Source: CAYRDC01 sp964422925 (GTDB lineage: Bacteria; Bacteroidota; Bacteroidia; Chitinophagales; S012-47). Taken from it: a DNA stretch of 64,000 nt. The notes under the pieces were generated by a model. The model was not told where the DNA came from. It made no database searches and saw nothing but the letters and a program-made list of their open reading frames with translations. Of this stretch, positions 7,923 through 16,315 are shown piece by piece. A program made the translations under genes and the position numbers. Location of the stretch: NCBI GenBank assembly GCA_964422925.1, contig CAYRDC010000001.1, positions 1 through 64,000 of the forward strand. Reading direction: 5' to 3'. Positions within the stretch are counted from its first letter, which is position 1. The number at the start of each line of letters is the position of its first letter.

Positions 7923-8906
7923 TTAATTATTGAACACAAAAGTATGGTATTGGCAGAACAATGCGGCCGTCACAGTCAGCCAGAACACTATGCCTGCCAG
8001 TTTCTTTTTCCGCGAATTCGCCCAAAAATCGGCCAGGAAAAAAGAAGCCGGTACAGCCGCAAGCCACGACAGCCAGGCAGCCCGTTCGGTATCCAGGTAC
8101 ATCAGGGCCAGGGCAAAAAGGATTATCCACAGCAAACTGGCATAATGGCCCCGGGTATCCAGCAGTTTATGCCTAAAAGTGGTGACATAATGCAGCGCTC
8201 CCGAAACAAAAAGCAGGGTCAGGACAATGGCCGTGACTTCAAGCGGAAGGTTGTTTTGCGGCCAGGAAAGCAGTGAAATATTCCACGCACCATAGCCGGC
8301 CAGCACCGGTTCCAGTTTATCAAACCAAAACAAAGCTGTGGCCAGCAACAGATACGGCACCGCAAGCCCGGCCAGGGTCAGCAGGTATTCGCGAACACTG
8401 AAAGCGCGGAAAAACAGCATATTCGCCCAGGCAAGCAGGAGGAAAGAGGCCAATGGCAGGTAAACAACCGATGCCAGCCCGGCCAGCAGCCCCAGGTAAA
8501 AAAGCATGGAATCGGCCCGCTCCTGAGTTTTTATCCGGAACAATAACCCGGGGTAGAAAGCCAGCAATGCGGCAGCAATCATCCCAGGCGTCCAGGCCAG
8601 GTAAGTAAAACTGAAAGATACCAGCAGCACGAAGGCCACACCGGGCATTACCATATATTCCCCATTCATGCGGTACCGGTTGGAAACCTTAATGGCCTGC
8701 CAGGATATCCACAACACCAGCACGAACATCAGCACTTTCAAACCTGTGGCGGTGGCCCAATGGTCAAACAGCCATTCCTCAGCCGGGCTATTGGTTCCCA
8801 TCGCAGATTCAGCGGGAATAAAAAAAATCCGTGCTGACAGAAAAAGTAAAAAAAGCACAAAGCCGAAGACCGACCCGGGGCGCATGGATGAAAACAGGCG
8901 AAGCAT
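7923..8906 (-). CDS. multi-pass membrane protein, DUF6427-like
   Basis: 327 residues with about eight or nine hydrophobic helices and few charged residues, so an inner-membrane protein. The N-terminus (LRLFSSMRPGSVFGFVLF), the aromatic-rich helices and the length suggest the DUF6427 group of Bacteroidota, whose function is unknown. That assignment comes from memory of the family and not from a search. It lies between a secreted protein (3 bp upstream) and purQ (4 bp downstream), in a tight run of minus-strand genes. No catalytic motif is seen. Confidence 0.6.
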   Translation of the reverse strand: MLRLFSSMRPGSVFGFVLFLLFLSARIFFIPAESAMGTNSPAEEWLFDHWATATGLKVLMFVLVLWISWQAIKVSNRYRMNGEYMVMPGVAFVLLVSFSFTYLAWTPGMIAAALLAFYPGLLFRIKTQERADSMLFYLGLLAGLASVVYLPLASFLLLAWANMLFFRAFSVREYLLTLAGLAVPYLLLATALFWFDKLEPVLAGYGAWNISLLSWPQNNLPLEVTAIVLTLLFVSGALHYVTTFRHKLLDTRGHYASLLWIILFALALMYLDTERAAWLSWLAAVPASFFLADFWANSRKKKLAGIVFWLTVTAALFCQYHTFVFNN

Positions 8907-8910
8907 ATCC

Positions 8911-10371
8911 TTAATAGCTCAATTTTACAAACCGGAGTTTGCCACGCTTATAACTGGGAATGATCACATCCCTGCCGGACACCTGATCCCCGAATATGGG
9001 CATCAAATAAACATCCCTCTTCTTGGAATTCATCAGTAGGTGGCGTTCCACATTTCCGTTAACATTCACGAGATATTCAATCACATTGGTACGGTACTTC
9101 AATTCATCGTTGAAAATAAAAGCGAGGTGGCTCCCGAGGTTGGCCACCATATAGGAGGAATGGCGCCCGTTGTCCCCGCTGGAAATTTGCTGCTTGGCCA
9201 GTATATTCCGCCAGTGCTCCGTGCCGTCCGGATGTATGGACATCACCAGGATGTCTTCAAAATAATAGGTAGTGGACACTTCGCCTACATCGTTTGTCCC
9301 ATAGGGATAAAAAAACAAGCCGTTATTCCGGGGCCGCACCGTTTTATGGTAGCTTTCCGCCACGAACACCACCCCGCCATCCTGACGCACAATGACTTTG
9401 TCAATCATGAAATAATACAGGCGGTCGGTCACGCGCTGGTTGCTGGTACCGACAATTTTTGCGATAAAATCCGGTGTAAAAGGGATAAAGCTTTCTTCTG
9501 CCGTACTGTCCGCAAAATGATAACGCCAGAAATAAACCCCTTCGGCTGTTTTGCCTTTTCGCGGATCCGTAGTATAAAAGGCAACCATCACCAACTGGTT
9601 GTTGCGATTATCAAACCGGAACAGGGCATTGTTCAGAACACGCTCTTTCTGAAGTATAGTCAGCCCGGGAGAAACCGAAAAATTACGTTCTGATGTAAGG
9701 ATAGTAAACTGATCGCTGTTGGTCAGGGTGTTGTCATAATATCGGTTCACGACCACAAACATGCGCCCGTCATCGGATAAAATCAAATCATAGAAGTAAC
9801 GCTTTTTCTGTGCCGTGGGCAAGCGGAGCGTATCGTGGACCATGACTTCAAAATCATTATTCAGGCGGGTATAGATCAATTCATCGGGTTCATTGAAACG
9901 CTCCTTCAGGTAATAGAGCACGGTAAACTGGTGGTTATCGGATCGCAGGAAATGAATTTTCGGAAAACCCTCGCCAAAGTTTTTTCTTATGCTGTCGATA
10001 AAAATGATGGTATCCATTTTCATTAACGTGTCGAAGCGGGCCATATAAATAATTCGTGAAGATTTTCTGCGCCCGGCATAAAAAAAACAGATATTTCCCT
10101 GCTGCAAAACGACTTTCAAGGGGTCTTGTCCCCTGTAATTATAGGGCATACGTTTTTTCCAGACTACACCCAACCGGTCGTTGAGGGTGGAGATAAAATG
10201 GTCGGCTTTATCGTATTCGTGGATATACAGAAGGCCCCGGTATTGTCCGAGCACTTCCAGTTTATCGCTCCGGATGGAAAAGCGGTGCGCCTGGCCGGTT
10301 ACAATGCTTTGCGCCCTAAGGTTTAAACCCGCAGCAAGCAGTAGAAACGCTATGATTATTTTACTTTTCAC
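8911..10371 (-). CDS. secreted protein of unknown function
   Basis: 486 residues. A signal peptide ends near residue 20 (LNLRAQ), and the mature protein should be periplasmic or surface-exposed. The body is rich in beta-strand patterns with aromatic and charged turns (GVVWKKRMPY, IYMARFDTL), consistent with a beta-propeller. No T9SS sorting domain is visible at the C-terminus (KRGKLRFVKLSY). I do not recognise a named family. It sits 40 bp downstream of the ABC permease operon and 4 bp upstream of the DUF6427-like gene, so it could be made together with either. Confidence 0.7.
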   Translation of the reverse strand: MKSKIIIAFLLLAAGLNLRAQSIVTGQAHRFSIRSDKLEVLGQYRGLLYIHEYDKADHFISTLNDRLGVVWKKRMPYNYRGQDPLKVVLQQGNICFFYAGRRKSSRIIYMARFDTLMKMDTIIFIDSIRKNFGEGFPKIHFLRSDNHQFTVLYYLKERFNEPDELIYTRLNNDFEVMVHDTLRLPTAQKKRYFYDLILSDDGRMFVVVNRYYDNTLTNSDQFTILTSERNFSVSPGLTILQKERVLNNALFRFDNRNNQLVMVAFYTTDPRKGKTAEGVYFWRYHFADSTAEESFIPFTPDFIAKIVGTSNQRVTDRLYYFMIDKVIVRQDGGVVFVAESYHKTVRPRNNGLFFYPYGTNDVGEVSTTYYFEDILVMSIHPDGTEHWRNILAKQQISSGDNGRHSSYMVANLGSHLAFIFNDELKYRTNVIEYLVNVNGNVERHLLMNSKKRDVYLMPIFGDQVSGRDVIIPSYKRGKLRFVKLSY

Positions 10372-10411
10372 AACTGGTTATACAGCCAATAGCAAAAACC
10401 CGGCTAAATTT

Positions 10412-11698
10412 TTAATCGTTCAGTTGTTTTGGGTCCAGCGCATCCGTCAGGCCTTCCCCGATCAGATTAAAAATAGTAACGGTAAAAAAGATGGCCAAAC
10501 CCGGAAAAAGCGCCAGCCACCACTGGCTCGGGTTTCGGCTTCCTTCATGCAGCAGACGCCCCCACGTGGGTACATCCGGGGAAGTGCCCAGCCCGATAAA
10601 GCTTAAAAAAGCTTCGATCAGGATAGCCGAAGCAATCCCGAAGGCTATGGAAATCAGCACCGGCCCCAGGGCATTGGGCAGGGCATGGCGCAACAAAATA
10701 CGCTTATTGCTGAAACCCAGCGACTGAGCCGCTTCGATATACTCGGTTTTCCGGATCCTGAGCAATTCGGCCCGGACAAACCGCGCAATACCTGTCCAGC
10801 GGGTAAGTCCTATAACCACCATCACCCAGAAAACAGAACCTTTTGCCACAATCGCCAGCACCATGATAATCAAAAAAATCACCGGAATCGACACCACCAC
10901 TTCAATCAGCCGGGAAACCAAAATATCCAGCGGCAGGCGGACTTTACGGGCCAGGTAAGGAATTCTTTCCAGCGGCCTGGCCAGCAGGTTGGCAAGCAGC
11001 ATGATGCCCAGGAAAATGGCCAGGCTCAGCAATAGCTGCAAGACCATATCGCCCAGTGAACGGGCGGCAGCCTCCTGAATGGCAAAAGTCCGGACCTTAA
11101 AAGCATAAAACCAAGCCAGGAACAGGAACAACAGGTTCAGCCAAAGCCGGATCCTTGAAACCCGCAATCGGTCGTCCCCGAAAAAACCGGCCAAAGCGCC
11201 CATCAATAAGCCGAGAAAAGTGGCAACGGCCATTGCCACCACCCCTATAGACAGGTCAACCCGTGTGGCATGGATCATAGCTGACAATAAATCCACTCCC
11301 ACTTCATTGGTGCCAAGCAAATGGCGCCAGCGCCAGGAAAGCACCTGCTGAGTTCCTCCGGGACTGCAATCCACGTTATTCCGATCCTGCTCGCGCGGGC
11401 CATAGGGAACCAGGGGCCAAACCACGAAATCATAATCCAGGTCTTTCCAGTTTTTACCACGCAAATCCTCAGGCCACCTGGAAAATCCCCAGTCAACGAG
11501 GTAATTTTTCATCACCGGAAAAACCAACCGGCCATTGTACCGCGCCACAAGTGGTTTGTCGTTGGCCAGGAAATCAGCCAGCACATACACGGCCAGCAGC
11601 ACGTACAGAAGGTACATGGACCATACGGCCCGTTTGTTGCGCCTGAACCGCTGCTTTACGATCCGCCCGTAGGTTATATGTCTTTTCCGGTTTTTCAT
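10412..11698 (-). CDS. oligopeptide-type ABC permease (OppC/DppC-like), enlarged
   Basis: 428 residues against about 300 for classical OppC. The N-terminal helix (about 27-43) is followed by an extended non-cytoplasmic segment (about 45-125). The family core starts at LGTNEVGVDLLSAM. The ATPase-docking EAA loop is clear at about 319-341 (EYIEAAQSLGFSNKR). Between the second helix and the rest of the core there are about 80 extra residues (about 176-255) with two more hydrophobic stretches, suggesting eight rather than six helices. It should pair with the permease encoded 15 bp upstream and the lipoprotein beyond it to import peptides or a related solute. No ATPase gene is nearby. Confidence 0.88.
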   Translation of the reverse strand: MKNRKRHITYGRIVKQRFRRNKRAVWSMYLLYVLLAVYVLADFLANDKPLVARYNGRLVFPVMKNYLVDWGFSRWPEDLRGKNWKDLDYDFVVWPLVPYGPREQDRNNVDCSPGGTQQVLSWRWRHLLGTNEVGVDLLSAMIHATRVDLSIGVVAMAVATFLGLLMGALAGFFGDDRLRVSRIRLWLNLLFLFLAWFYAFKVRTFAIQEAAARSLGDMVLQLLLSLAIFLGIMLLANLLARPLERIPYLARKVRLPLDILVSRLIEVVVSIPVIFLIIMVLAIVAKGSVFWVMVVIGLTRWTGIARFVRAELLRIRKTEYIEAAQSLGFSNKRILLRHALPNALGPVLISIAFGIASAILIEAFLSFIGLGTSPDVPTWGRLLHEGSRNPSQWWLALFPGLAIFFTVTIFNLIGEGLTDALDPKQLND

Positions 11699-11713
11699 TT
11701 TTCCGGTACGCGG

Positions 11714-13165
11714 TCAGTTCTTTTTTCTTTGATAGCTAATCCTGGGGTCAGCCAGGGCATACAGGATATCCGCCACGAGATACCCGATCATGGTCATGGC
11801 AGCCGCCAGAGTAACTATGGTGTACACCACCGGGTAATTCCGGTCAGCCAGGGCATCCAGGGTAAGCTGGCCCATGCCCGGGATGGAAAACACGGTTTCC
11901 ACAATAAAAGAACCGGTGATGGCATAGGGAAAGACATTGGCAAAGAGCGTGATCACCGGCAGCAGGGCGTTCCGGAACCCATGCTTCCAGATGACTTTTC
12001 CCTCGCTTAAGCCTTTGGCGCGGGCCGTGCGGATATAATCCTGCGACAGCACATCGAGGATTCCTCCCCTGGCCTGGCGGCTCAAAAAGGCAAAGGTGGG
12101 ATAGGTAAGGCACACCAGGGGCATTACCATATGCTGAAGCCGGATGCCGATAATGTCCAGCCAGCTCATCCCCGGGGTGATTTCGCCCACCCCGTAAGGA
12201 GGAAACCAGTTGAAAAAATCACCGCCTCCGAAAAATACGATCAGCATAATGCCTACCCAGAAAGAAGGCAAAGAATACAACATAAACAGGAAAGTGTTTA
12301 CTGCCTGGTCGATCCAGGTGCCTTTATGGACGGCTGTATAAATACCGAGCGGCACGGCAATCAGGTAAGTGATCAAAATCGCCAGCAGGCTCAGCATCAG
12401 GGTCCATTTCACGGCATCCCGGATTTCGCTGGAAACCGGGCGCTGGGTTTTGTAGCTGATCCCGAAATCGCCCCGGAGGAATCCTTTGGAATGTTTTCCG
12501 TCTCCAAACAGCCAACGGTGATACTGGTTGGCCGTACCGTAAAAATGGATGGCAGGAATGTAATTTTTCCAGGGGGTGGCCTGTTGCTGCACCGTTTGGA
12601 AGGCCCGGAGGGCATGGGCGGCTGCTTCTGCTACCGGCCGCAGGGAAGCCAATTCCCGGCAAACAGCCGTAATAGTATCATGACAGAGGCGAATACCGTT
12701 TTCACGGGTTGCTTTCATCCAGGCCGTTACCGCTTCACGAATGGTAATCAGGGCTGGCGCATTCGCTGAATCAATAGCAGCAGCCCAAACGGTTTTTTCC
12801 AGTGCGCGCAAAGCATGATAATAGCCAGATATCTCCTGCCAGTTGCCATACCGGTAAACGAGCTTTTTAAGGGTTTGTCGGGTTTCCTTGCGCGGAACCC
12901 GGTACAGCGTGTCGGGCATGGCCCGGGTGCTGATGCTGAAATAAAAAACCGGTAAGTCCAATCCCAGTTGATGCCGCTTCTCGCGATAAGCCTTTTCGGT
13001 GGCCATCCTGCCGGTTAACAAGCTTTCGCCCGCGGCTGAACGGTAAGTCAGCATGTTTTCTACGGGATCGCCCGGGGTATGAACGCTGATGTAAAAGGTA
13101 ACCAGGGTTATGACCAGGAAAGTCGGGATAAAGATGAGCAAACGTTTGGCGATATACCTGAACAT
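11714..13165 (-). CDS. oligopeptide-type ABC permease (OppB/DppB-like), enlarged
   Basis: 483 residues from the ATG at 13165. The open frame continues 44 codons upstream, but that part overlaps the binding-protein gene, and MFRYIAKRLLIFIPTF is the typical family start. The TM1 region and HTPGDP motif are standard, and the EAA loop is at about 377-400 (YIRTARAKGLSEGK). About 135 additional residues, largely alpha-helical (about 78-212), sit between LGLDLPVFYF and the conserved GDFGISY, in the periplasmic loop after TM1. Classical OppB is near 310-340 residues. The gene starts 31 bp after the binding-protein stop and ends 15 bp before the OppC-like gene. Confidence 0.88.
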   Translation of the reverse strand: MFRYIAKRLLIFIPTFLVITLVTFYISVHTPGDPVENMLTYRSAAGESLLTGRMATEKAYREKRHQLGLDLPVFYFSISTRAMPDTLYRVPRKETRQTLKKLVYRYGNWQEISGYYHALRALEKTVWAAAIDSANAPALITIREAVTAWMKATRENGIRLCHDTITAVCRELASLRPVAEAAAHALRAFQTVQQQATPWKNYIPAIHFYGTANQYHRWLFGDGKHSKGFLRGDFGISYKTQRPVSSEIRDAVKWTLMLSLLAILITYLIAVPLGIYTAVHKGTWIDQAVNTFLFMLYSLPSFWVGIMLIVFFGGGDFFNWFPPYGVGEITPGMSWLDIIGIRLQHMVMPLVCLTYPTFAFLSRQARGGILDVLSQDYIRTARAKGLSEGKVIWKHGFRNALLPVITLFANVFPYAITGSFIVETVFSIPGMGQLTLDALADRNYPVVYTIVTLAAAMTMIGYLVADILYALADPRISYQRKKN

Positions 13166-13196
13166 GCTGCTTTGCCGTGCTGATAAAATTCCGGGA

Positions 13197-14963
13197 TTAT
13201 TCCTGTACCGGTTCCCTGGCCATGGTAAATCCCGGTACCCAGTAACCCGGCCGGAAACCGGAAATATGCGTGTTTTCAAAGCGTTTGTGAATGGCAATCC
13301 GGTTCATGGGCGCCCAGAGGAAAATATAGGATACCTCGTTATGGAGTATTACCTGGAATTGCTTGACCAGATCCGCCCGCTGGCTTTCATCCACCGTGGC
13401 ATTGATCCGGTCGATCAGGGCATCGGTTTCCGCGTTTCCGAAAAAGGTATAATTGCTGCCGCCATTGGCCGAAGTGGTGTAATAAATCTGCTTATAATCT
13501 TCCGGGGCCGGCTCGCCTCCCCAAACGCCATAGTATATTTCAAATTCATGATTGCGCAATTTTTCCAGCAAGATGCTCCAGTCGTAATTCTGCAGACGCA
13601 GGTCAATGCCGGCCTGGTTGAAAGCTTCCTGCAGGATCAGCCCGATTTTTTCTCGCTCAGAATTCCCGGTATTGTACAGGAAGGTTAGCGTAAACGGGGT
13701 CCGCTCCCCGTCTATTTCCTTGTCGAGCACATTGTCCCCGTCCGTGTCTTCCCAACCCGCTTCGCGGAGCAGCACCCTGGCTTTTTCCGGGTTAAAGTCA
13801 TAGAGGCGTATAGTGTCGTTGTAAAATTCTTCCAGCAGGGGATGCACCGGGCCGACTACCCGTTCTCCGTATCCGCTGACCACGTCACGCATCATCCGGT
13901 CATAATCGACCAGGTAAGCCAGCGCCTTACGGGTTTTCCGGTCCTTTAATTTTGGATTGTGCAGGTTCAGGCCCAGGTAGGAAAAGGCAAAGAAAGGCGC
14001 TTCGTATAAATTGTAATTCCGGTTGACCTTTTTACTGCCCTTGACATCATTTTTATAGGCTTTGGCCTTGATGGAGCGCATTACGTCAATCTGCTGCCCT
14101 TTCAAAGCCGTAATGGCTGCCGTCTGGTCATTAATGATCTCATAGGTGATCTTCTTTGGAACAGCTTCGAAATATTCATTGCCTTCCTCGCTGACCCGGT
14201 CGCCCCACCAGGAGGATTTCCTTTCCAGGCGTATCCGTTGTCCGGTTTCCCATCCGGCAAACCGGTATGGCCCCGAACCGATAATTCCCTCCGTTTCCCG
14301 GTTGAATTTTTCCGAATTAAAGGAATCGGCAAATGCAAGGACCTTCGCATTTTCGGCCAGCGATTCATCATTCCGGATGGCTTGGTAACTGAAACTGTCG
14401 AGCAGACCCCAGGGATCGTACACATATTTGGGCAGGATCCACACTTCATAGCCGGCCGAATATTCCGCCCGCATATATACCTTGTTGCAGTTGATAGTGA
14501 ATTTCAGGGGATTGTCCTCATACAACGTAAAGGATTCCACAAATTCAAGATAAGGTTTCAGGGGCTGGTCGTTTACGTGGGGGCACATCAGGACTTTAAA
14601 GCTGAAGACAACATCTTTTGCCGTGATGGGTTCCCCATTATCCCAGCGGGCTTCCGGCCGCAATTCGAAAGTCATGCGCATAGCTGAATCTCCCAACACT
14701 TCAATCACAGGTCGCTGACGGGCAAGCACCGGCACCAGTTCATAGGTGTCATGGTCAATGCTCAAAAGTTTTTGAAAAATTTTTTCTTTGATCAGGGACG
14801 CTGTAGCATCATTGGTATTGTAAGGGTTTAGCCCCTGCGGATCATCCAGGGTCCAGATTCTGACCGCATCATCAGGAAGGTTCGGATTCCGGTTGCAGGA
14901 GATAAAAAAGGCAAATCCTGAGATCAGGATTATAGTCCAAACTGTACTGATTTTTGTTTTCAT
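13197..14963 (-). CDS. peptide ABC transporter substrate-binding lipoprotein (SBP family 5)
   Basis: 588 residues from the ATG at 14963, which gives a clean lipoprotein signal (FAFFISC, acylated C23). The mature protein shows family-5 solute-binding features: TLDDPQGLNPYNTND near the start, the RPEARWDNGEPITAKDV segment at about 125-140 that marks this family, and a C-terminal lobe ending in the GFTMAREPVQE region. It should be anchored in a membrane and deliver oligopeptides or similar solutes to the permease pair encoded directly downstream. As first gene of the three, it probably marks the operon start. The specificity is not visible. Confidence 0.9.
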   Translation of the reverse strand: MKTKISTVWTIILISGFAFFISCNRNPNLPDDAVRIWTLDDPQGLNPYNTNDATASLIKEKIFQKLLSIDHDTYELVPVLARQRPVIEVLGDSAMRMTFELRPEARWDNGEPITAKDVVFSFKVLMCPHVNDQPLKPYLEFVESFTLYEDNPLKFTINCNKVYMRAEYSAGYEVWILPKYVYDPWGLLDSFSYQAIRNDESLAENAKVLAFADSFNSEKFNRETEGIIGSGPYRFAGWETGQRIRLERKSSWWGDRVSEEGNEYFEAVPKKITYEIINDQTAAITALKGQQIDVMRSIKAKAYKNDVKGSKKVNRNYNLYEAPFFAFSYLGLNLHNPKLKDRKTRKALAYLVDYDRMMRDVVSGYGERVVGPVHPLLEEFYNDTIRLYDFNPEKARVLLREAGWEDTDGDNVLDKEIDGERTPFTLTFLYNTGNSEREKIGLILQEAFNQAGIDLRLQNYDWSILLEKLRNHEFEIYYGVWGGEPAPEDYKQIYYTTSANGGSNYTFFGNAETDALIDRINATVDESQRADLVKQFQVILHNEVSYIFLWAPMNRIAIHKRFENTHISGFRPGYWVPGFTMAREPVQE

Positions 14964-15061
14964 GGTCCCGGTTTTGAGCACAAGGTTTAGATAGCTGGAC
15001 GGTTATAAGCAAATATACTATTTTAGGCAAAGGACAAATCAGGACATTTCTCCACCTTATT

Positions 15062-16009
15062 ATGGAAGACGGGGTACAAAGGGTTATCCTGGCCGGAGGA
15101 ACCGGATTGATAGGTCAGGCAGTGGCCGGTACATTACAGCGGCAGGGCATGGAAGTGCGCATCCTGACGAGGGGCAAGCGGGATTTCCGGTTCAGGCCCG
15201 CCCGGTATCATTGGAATCCCTTACAGCAGGTAATTGATACGGAAGTATTCGAAGGAGCAGACGCAATGATCCTGCTCAGCGGGGCAGGCATAGCCGATAA
15301 GCCCTGGAGCCGCAGGAGAAAATATGAATTGATGGCCAGCCGGGTGCATGCCAACCGGTTTTTGGCAGAGGCCAGTAAGAAAGCCGGATGTCACTACCAG
15401 GCAGTGGTCGCTACCTCGGCAATAGGTTATTACGGGTCCACCGGAAAGGAACCCGTACCGGAAACCACCCATCCGGGCAGCGGATTCCTGGCAGAGCTTT
15501 GCGTGGCCTGGGAAGCAGCCACCCGGGAATTTGAACCCATCGCCCAGCGACTGGTAATCAACCGCATCGGCATAGTCCTTAGCGGCAAAGGAGGCGCGTT
15601 GCCCAAATTGCTCCGGCCACTTTCAGTAGGCCTGGTGCCGGTGCCGGGCAGCGGTAGGCAGTGCTTTCCCTGGATACACCTCGAGGATCTGGCCAATCTG
15701 TTCGCGTTTGAAATTACTGGCAACCCCTTGTCAGGCCCGGTCAATGCCATCGCTCCGCAAACTGTAAATTACTACCAGCTGGCCAGAACCATCCGGCAAC
15801 TTGTCTCCGGGAAAAAAAGGATATTGCACATTCCCCCTTTCCTGCTGAAATTAGCCCTGGGCGGACGGGCCGGGCTCCTGCTGGACAATACCTGCCCGGA
15901 TAATTCCAAAATCCGCTACAGCACCTTCCGTTTTCAATACGAAACACTGGAAGGCGCACTGAGGTCAATTATTCAAAAAGATGCAACAAGACCGGATAAG
16001 CCTGTGTAA
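15062..16009 (+). CDS. TIGR01777-family NAD(P)-dependent epimerase
   Basis: 315 residues, usual for the YfcH/SulA-related group of extended short-chain dehydrogenases. The Rossmann motif AGGTGLIG is at residues 11-18. GAGIADKPWSRRRK (about 78-91) and ATSAIGYYGSTG (about 118-129) are family hallmarks, the latter holding the active-site tyrosine. The C-terminal DUF1731-type segment is present (PPFLLKLALG...). Substrate is unknown for the whole group. It is divergent from the peptide transporter, with about 100 bp between. Confidence 0.88.
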   Translation: MEDGVQRVILAGGTGLIGQAVAGTLQRQGMEVRILTRGKRDFRFRPARYHWNPLQQVIDTEVFEGADAMILLSGAGIADKPWSRRRKYELMASRVHANRFLAEASKKAGCHYQAVVATSAIGYYGSTGKEPVPETTHPGSGFLAELCVAWEAATREFEPIAQRLVINRIGIVLSGKGGALPKLLRPLSVGLVPVPGSGRQCFPWIHLEDLANLFAFEITGNPLSGPVNAIAPQTVNYYQLARTIRQLVSGKKRILHIPPFLLKLALGGRAGLLLDNTCPDNSKIRYSTFRFQYETLEGALRSIIQKDATRPDKPV

Positions 16010-16074
16010 CAGACTTTGAAAACAATGAAGCGACCCTTGACAAACCATGCAAAAGGGGTTATTTTTACACATGT

Positions 16075-16102
16075 CTTATCGGTCTTCCCCCCACCTGATA
16101 AG
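16075..16102. repeat. hairpin in leader of small ORF
   Basis: cttatcggt (16075-16083) can pair with acctgataag (16093-16102) with one bulged base around a C-rich loop. It lies 37 bp before the small ORF and 66 bp after the epimerase stop. It could be a weak terminator, although no T-run follows, or a leader structure. Confidence 0.35.
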
Positions 16103-16138
16103 CTTTCTCATTTATCTTACTGCTAAAATACCACCAAG

Positions 16139-16312
16139 ATGAGAGTTGCTTACTTGCGCCCCAGGGGAGTAAAGACTTCAGTAAAGATTAACTCGGTACA
16201 AACACTTCGGGAACTGTCAACCCAGCTTCGCATTCAATCCCTGCTCAACAATCCTGACCTTTCCAAAACCCAAAAAAGAGTATTGCTGAATATCCTGCGG
16301 CAGAACGGATAA
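16139..16312 (+). CDS. possible small protein, 57 residues
   Basis: ATG at 16139, TAA at 16310-16312. The translation begins MRVAYLRPRGVKTSVKINSV and ends KTQKRVLLNILRQNG. It is basic, with no signal peptide or membrane segment, and the C-terminal half looks helical. It fills most of the 306-bp gap between the epimerase and metH and ends 3 bp from the metH stop on the other strand. I recognise no family. Codon choice looks ordinary for this genome, but a chance frame of this length is possible. Confidence 0.35.
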   Translation: MRVAYLRPRGVKTSVKINSVQTLRELSTQLRIQSLLNNPDLSKTQKRVLLNILRQNG

Positions 16313-16315
16313 GGA

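Noticed and set aside
16075..16102. Second S-box-like element suggested by CTTATC/GATAAG near the small ORF
   Set aside because: Only the short closing stem resembles a SAM riboswitch; the conserved core, P3 and P4 are missing.
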